Shown one piece after another: positions 25,501-32,500 of a stretch of DNA of 64,000 nt. How positions within the stretch are numbered: the first letter of the stretch is position 1; each line of letters opens with the position of its first letter. The position numbers and the translations under genes are program-made. The DNA comes from Aralia elata (lineage: Eukaryota > Streptophyta > Magnoliopsida > Apiales > Araliaceae), in NCBI GenBank assembly GCA_034770075.1, contig CM068386.1:78779007-78843006 (forward strand), written 5' to 3'. The notes under the pieces were generated by a model. The model had not been told where the DNA came from. It searched no databases and saw only the letters and a program-made list of their open reading frames with translations.

Positions 25501-26461
25501 ACATGAATTAAAGATAACGTAAACCAATAATGGATGTCATTATGTGGCTAATTGGTATGTGTATGTGAACTTAATTGTGTAGGCTAATTGAAGAGCAAGT
25601 TAGCGTAAGGTTATAACGAACACTTAATGCAAATATTCTTAAACTTTTTCTCAAGTTTTTAAAATTCATTTGACTATGTTCTTATGAATGTTTCGTGAAG
25701 TTTTGAAGTTCAAATTTACGCAATGCATATTTGATTGTATGAATTCCATACTTATGCAAATCTTTTAGTATTTTTACAAGTGTTCAAGCTATGCTATGAC
25801 ATAACCTGTTAAAGCTTTAAAGTTCTATTATTCATGAACTGTTTATGAAAATTGTCAATGCCATTTGATTCGGCTAGACAGATGTTGAAATGTTTTATCG
25901 ATTTGATTATAAATCTTTGAAATATTATTGATATTAAGTAGAGCTATCCAAACCAAATTATTTTGGTACGGATTTAGATAAATTTGATATGAACAACCCT
26001 AATATTGGGGAAGTTTTTAATCGGATATTTCGGCAGACCCGTGAGGCGGTCAAATCAAACGCATATAGTCGTTTTAAAAGTAGAATGTTGTACAACATAG
26101 GGTACACTAGGCTGATCACCTACTGTGCTCGTAAGCCAGATGGTTTACAGTTAAATTACTGTTAAACCTTTACGAAAAGAAAAGTTCAAGGTCTCATGAC
26201 CGCTCAGTATGTCGTTTCAAAAAAATGTTTTAAACGAAAGGAAAGTATTATTTCTATTATTCGAAGTTACTTCATAACTATTGTTCAGTTGTTAGTTTTA
26301 GAGAAAGAAGTCACGATTGTTGATTTTGTTGTTATTACAACTGTTATACTTGTTGAGCAATTGAATGCTCATCTTTGCTTTAAATTAAATGTTTTGCGAA
26401 GCCAGAACGTGCCGAGAGTTCCCGTAAGGACAAAGGCAAAGGAAAAGTTACCGAGTAGAGG

Positions 26462-26504
<43 letters not shown>

Positions 26505-29500
26505 TTATGTAATAGTTTTATATACAATGAATGATGTAACATTATATCTTATGTAATAATTATTATGTTGTGTAATGGTTTAAAGGTCTTAGAACCTGGG
26601 ATTTAGAGTAAGACATATTGTAATAATATAGTAATTACATTTATGTCATTATTGTGTTGAATGAGTAGTATCGTGGAGCACCGGACCCGAGTTTGAAGGT
26701 ACCCGAATTTGGGGCCGCCACATAGACGCAAAGTTAGAACTAAAATCTAAAATTTACAAGTGTTTTACCTGTCGCCCTCGATTTGACATGAAGCCCGTGG
26801 TTGAAAGTTCTTTCATATTTGCATCTATGAGAGGGTACCTAAAATAGAATATTCTTAATCTCTACATAAAAATCAGGTACTAAATTTAATCACATAGAGG
26901 GCATCAAACTATGCAATATACCCTGTGCGACCATCTCTCCAAGTTTCAAACAGACTCTGGTCTTGGTTCCACGTAGACTTTACTTTTCTTGGACCACCTA
27001 ACAATGGGAAGAATATCTGAAATTTGAAAATCTGAATGCACTTTAAACAAACAAACTAAAGAAAAGAGAACATTTAACTTCACTTCGGAATTTTTTATAA
27101 CAATGAATAAGGATGTTGATTGACACCGAAACAATATTCTACTATATATATTAAGATTAACAGAAGTCAATCTCACAGATTACTAAAGGATTATTTTCTT
27201 AATTTTTTTTATTTTAGTACAGACTACTGAAGAAAGTGGAGATACATTAGAATTGTGGGGGTGGATGCAGTTTTTGAGCTCTATTAGGGGCAAAACCTGA
27301 GGATTATTACCAACATTTAGTACCACTTAAGCTAGCTGGATATAAGAATTAACAAAAATTTCCTTTATAATTGGATTGAACGCTTAATGTAGTCAAAAGA
27401 TTTCTGCATTACCTGGATGAAAAAGGGAATTTCCATGTTTGATGGATATAAACCTGAAGTAATCCCGCCATATCAATTCAAACAAAACCCTGAAAGAATG
27501 ACAATAGGTTCATACATAAACTTTTAAAATGTGCCTAAATTCTGATGCAGGACAAGGCCAACCAGCTTGTATTGGTCCAAAGCCTCTTGTATTGGTCCAA
27601 CCAAGTTCGGTGGGCTCATCCTGCATCAGTTTTTTAATTATAGTAAATTATTATTAGAATTTTAATTCCTTGTTTTGTCAACTTTACTTAGTCTGAATTA
27701 GGGTTTCTTATTTTCCTATATAAACTCGTGTAACCTATCACTGTTAATTACATTGAATTGATTATTATAATTTTAATGCATTATTGCTTGTTTATCTCTT
27801 CTCCATCCTCATTTTTATTCTCCAACTTAACCCTAATTCTAAACCTCTACCTGGTTCCCTGTCAAACTCTAAAAATGCTTGAAAGAAAAAAGAATTGGTC
27901 TTGAATTTTGTGGATTTGGGGAGATTCTGTTGCTTTAGGCTTGCTCAGATTGCCATAATTTTTTTAAGATGGAGAACAATGTTTACTTTTTTAACAGTTA
28001 CATAGCGACATAATTTTTTAAGAAATATATTTGGAAGAAAATAAGTGAAAAAGTGTGAATATCACCATCCAGTCTAACATCTACGTGGTCTTATCTGTAA
28101 CGTAAATTGTAAAACTAGGAAAGACAAAAATTCAATGTATAACCAGAAACTACAATTGAACATAAAAACACAAAGCAAGAGAGAATAAGATACCAATAGG
28201 TGGAATCATTTGAATGTCTCTCCTTTTCATATCTCTTTACCTTAATCAAACAAATGGAAGTTAGACCAACGATCAGTATCTTTCATAGGCCCAGTTTATG
28301 TAGTAAAGCAATCCGATGGTTGAAATAGTATAGCTGTTTTACCTCTTCATAGATGAGGCGGGGAGAGAGGCTTCCAGAAGCTAGCCAAGGGGAAAATTTG
28401 GTTGAGTAATCAGGTCCTAACATTCCGTTTCGGGTCTGTTTATACATCCGCAGCAAATCCTAGACAAAGTATTATGTAGTAACATTTTATTTTATTTTTT
28501 TGATAAGTAAAGTGGCTTCTTAATGTAAAAGGAATTTAAACACCAACTTCCAAAAAACCATACATTTCCTACATAAGCTGTTCAGAATTAAATCTTCGCA
28601 TGAAATCAACCAAACCCTCCTAAGGTTTACACACTTTCAGTTGATTAATGGCAGGAGCAAGAAGGTGGGAAGACCCTACTTATCTCCTTATCCTATACTA
28701 CTTTCTATGAAAAGATGTTTGCTCATATAACCCAGAATACATATGTTTCTTTTAGTATGCGTAACCATTTCAGAATAAGTATCACGTAGTTTTTCGTGTC
28801 CCACTATCTTGATGAACCAATGCAAGAACAGTATTTTTATTGAGTTCTTCTAGGTTCCAAGAAGTGGTTAATCTATAAATTAAAATTTTAATAAAATCAG
28901 AAAACAAGTTTACTTGCCTTCTTCCAGAAATATTCATGTACTCTTGTCAATCCAGCACTTTCACCCCCAACAAACCTCATTCCTTTGCTGACCTGTATGG
29001 ACGCACCGGAATGGACTTCAAGGAAAGTTAATATCTAATGATAACATGATATATTTTCCACACTTCTTATATGAATATGTAAACCTACCTTTTCTTGATA
29101 AAATCCGAGCTGATCAATTGAAGGAACGCATCCCCAATCCTCAACGCCAGGTGGGGGACCAAGCGATGTTGGGATTTTGATGCAGCTTCTGACTGCAGAC
29201 TTTGATTCCACACTCTGTAATAGTTGATTATCATGAAAGGACAGCTGATATGCAATAAAGCATACGGCAGTGGAGACTACAATTTATACGAACTGTACCT
29301 TACGAAACTGAGTATACACGTCCGGTAAACAGCTACAATCAAATGGGAGGTCATCCACGTGGTACATAGTACTACCCCAGATTAATTCTAATTTCATACT
29401 GTTAGTGGAACTCTGGTCCTCGGCTGGTCCTTTAGGTGATGGTAGCACCACTTGTTGCAAACTTGCTCTAACCAATCTTTCTACATTCAGCTCCTCACTA

Positions 29501-32500
29501 CAGGTTTCTTTGTGTGCATAGACCTATTACATTACGCACAGATTATTTACCTTCTAAGAAACTATTAAAGCAAGATTTGAGAAGGTGTAATAAAGCTATT
29601 TCAAAAAATAAAAAAGAAAGAAATGGAAACAAGACATCAAGTGCAGAAGCTTCTTAACTGTGTGGGCTCCATATGCCCTTACGAGTGAAGGAAGAATTTC
29701 CTCGGGTTTCCCATGTTGAATCAGTAAGTTTAGGCCCCGCTGCATCAATTTCTTTTTCAAGTCATCCAAACATTCTATGAGAAAAAGGGCTCTCAAAGCT
29801 GCGGAAGAAGAGAGTATATACAGAACTTCTATTTCATAAGACCTTCAATAGTCGCATTGCGTATCATAATATAATTTATTTTGAATTTGACCAGATCATT
29901 ACTCCGATTAATTATCTCAAAGAAAATAAACCATCCTAACTTCAAAACAAGATTAAATCAACGGAAGCACATTTGAAAATCTTATTTATTTGCCTTAAAA
30001 AAGGTTCAAGGATGAAAATCTGTTAAGTAACCAACTCATCTAAAAGCTTAAGTTGTTAGATGGAGGGCCCAACAATGTATATTATGCTAACACTCTCCCT
30101 CAAATGCAACTTTTTTATAGAGAAGGGAGAAATTAAAATGCATTTGCACTATTAAATTAATATAAAGACAATTGTGCGGTCGGGAAGATTTGAATCCAAG
30201 ACCTTGCACACCAAGAGCTCTGATACCATGTTAAGTAATCAACTCATCTAAAAGCTTAAGTTGTTAGATGGAGGGCCCGACAATGTATATCATGCTAACA
30301 AAATCTATTGTATTGCATTTCTTAATCATCTCAACTACCAAACTTAGAAGGGTTATTACACTTGGGCATATAAAACAAATGTTTCATAAACCAAAACTTT
30401 TGTTAAGTTGGATAGCTTTATATAAGGTCATGAATTCATGTCTGAGAATGTGGCCATCTTTGATCCCTTAAAGAAAATGATCATCCAAAAAAGAAAAAAA
30501 CTAAAAGGAGAAACCAATAACTAATAAAATACAAATACTGATTGTGCACTGGTGACTGGACCAAGTAGATCTTTCTCTGCAAGCTCGATCAGGATCAAGC
30601 TTTAGCTGAAAGCCAGCCTGCTGAAGTAGGTGAGCAGTCCAAGTTTATGTAGTTTCAGCATAGGTTAGCTGTTGGTTTGAGTAAAACTTTAGGTGACAGA
30701 CTTATCTAATATTTATACTGGCAACAGATTCAATATTCAAATCATATCACCACATAGACTGAAGAGCTTATCTGATCTGAGAATTTGCAGTAAGAAACTT
30801 CATCAATCTTTTTTCAGTAAATTTGCATACAAACCATAGGGTAAATTTCTTTAGGGTCTGCGGAAGTAATTGCAATTTGATTGCTTCAGTATAAAAGTAT
30901 CGAGCTAAGCCTAGCATAGGGAAGGTTTCCAAGAATAATAAGCATAATGACTAAGAAAGAAAATCGTTAATGATTAGGAACCTGACAAAAATTTTCATTC
31001 ATGTTCTATTTTACCAAGAATATGTGAGAGAGTAAATTTCAGGATCTAAAATTACGGTTGGAATATTTATTTTGAGATTCCCTATTTTCTACTCATTTGT
31101 TTCTTCTTATAAGCAACTACCATAAGAATAAGTCACTCCATTTCCATAAGTTTGGTAGCAATTATTTAACAAAGAACACTGTAGGAAATCTCAATAGATT
31201 CTTCAATATGTGGCCCATCATATTAAACTATTCCGACATATCAGTTTAACATTTTTTTAAGTGACCATAAAACTAGACGGGCATTACCACTGGGGTTTCC
31301 TTAAAAAAAACAAATTTAACAAAATATGTTTAATCGCTGCCATTATGCCAACAGACATTAAGATTAGTAGCTCTGGGTTCCACCATCTAAAAAAAACTGC
31401 CTCAATGCTAATTGACTCCATTCAAATGAGATAATGTCAAACATTAGTTTTCTGAAATTCATAAATGCAAAACGCAGTCAATAATCTCATTCTAACACAA
31501 TTCAACACCAACTACCATCACTAACAAAATGGAAAGATAGTACTCCCTCTATTCTACAAAAATAGTCCCAACTGTAGCTTTTTTTTGTTCCACAAAATTC
31601 CACAGAGTCCTATTGTTACACAAAAATGACACAATATCATCATGTTTGCCGTCATAATTTCATTATTATACCATACTACTAAACTGGCAAATTATGTTTA
31701 TGGGTATACATGAAACAAAAATAAATCCTTAATATCAGCAAATTTTGGAACTGTTGTTGGAATTAGTAATTTCCTACTTGAAAGTGAAGTCCAAAACTCG
31801 AAGGTGGAGGCCATCAGCCTATTTTGTTTGTATCCATTCATAAGAGCAAATAGTCTATGTTGGCAACTCGTCTTATTGCATATGAATTCTTATGAGTCAA
31901 AATAGTTGGCAATAACCAATTGTAGGCAGCGTTGCACTGGTTACCATGTCAGCAGATTTTGTTTACACTTCTTCAGCCAAAAGCTTTTGAATCAATTGGA
32001 AATACTCAGCTATAAATAGAGTAGCGGATAATTACTCCAAGATAATTGCAAGTTGGGTGCAAATTGAGTAGCAACTCGGGTACTTAAAATATTAAGGAGA
32101 GCAATCACGGAGTGAGCAATACTCAGACTTGAGAGAGAGAGAGAGAGAAAATAGAGCGGCAGTTCAAGTTCTTGTTATTGTTCCTTTATTTCCTTGTTTT
32201 AGTGTGCGAGAAATAATTGTATATTGATAGTTGCCAATAAAGTATCTCCTTTATATAAATCTTTCTACTCCTTTGAGAGTGCCTCAAATACTTTTGAATC
32301 TGCTATGTCGGTGTAGCCATTCTCCACTAAGTTCCATAAATCCTGGGATATGAGAAATACTGTCAATTGGATATACCAATTATCAAAATTTTCCCCTGTG
32401 AATTCTGGAAGTTGCAAACAAATTGAACGTGTGCATACATGATTCAATTTTTTTGCACCTCGCAAAAATTCAGATGTGGCTCTAATACCAAGTGTAGGGA

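Larger units (their letters stand above)
23585..26722 (+). mobile_element. Solo LTR, Del/Tekay-like Gypsy, 3.1 kb
   Basis: Begins TGTAACGATCGAGAATCGTG, ends GGGGCCGCCACA, and is flanked by TAGAC on both sides (23580-23584, 26723-26727). A TATA box (actatatataca, about 24281) followed by a purine-rich leader sets the plus orientation. It is related to the LTR at 57547-60770 in opposite orientation. Alone, with a 5-bp TSD, it is a solo LTR in CRY-DASH intron 10, antisense to the gene. It contains a G13 run (24061-24073), a GC island (25286-25320) and an (AT)19 run (26463-26500). Confidence 0.92.

Noticed and set aside
26946..27176. 76-codon minus-strand ORF with KSKVYVEPRPESV
   Set aside because: Wrong frame over CRY-DASH exon 9; the correct frame reads GGPRKVKSTWNQDQSLFETW.
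30181..30240. tRNA-gene-like stretch 'gaatccaagaccttgcac...gagctctgatacca'
   Set aside because: The tRNA likeness comes from the TRIM primer-binding site; no cloverleaf can be drawn.
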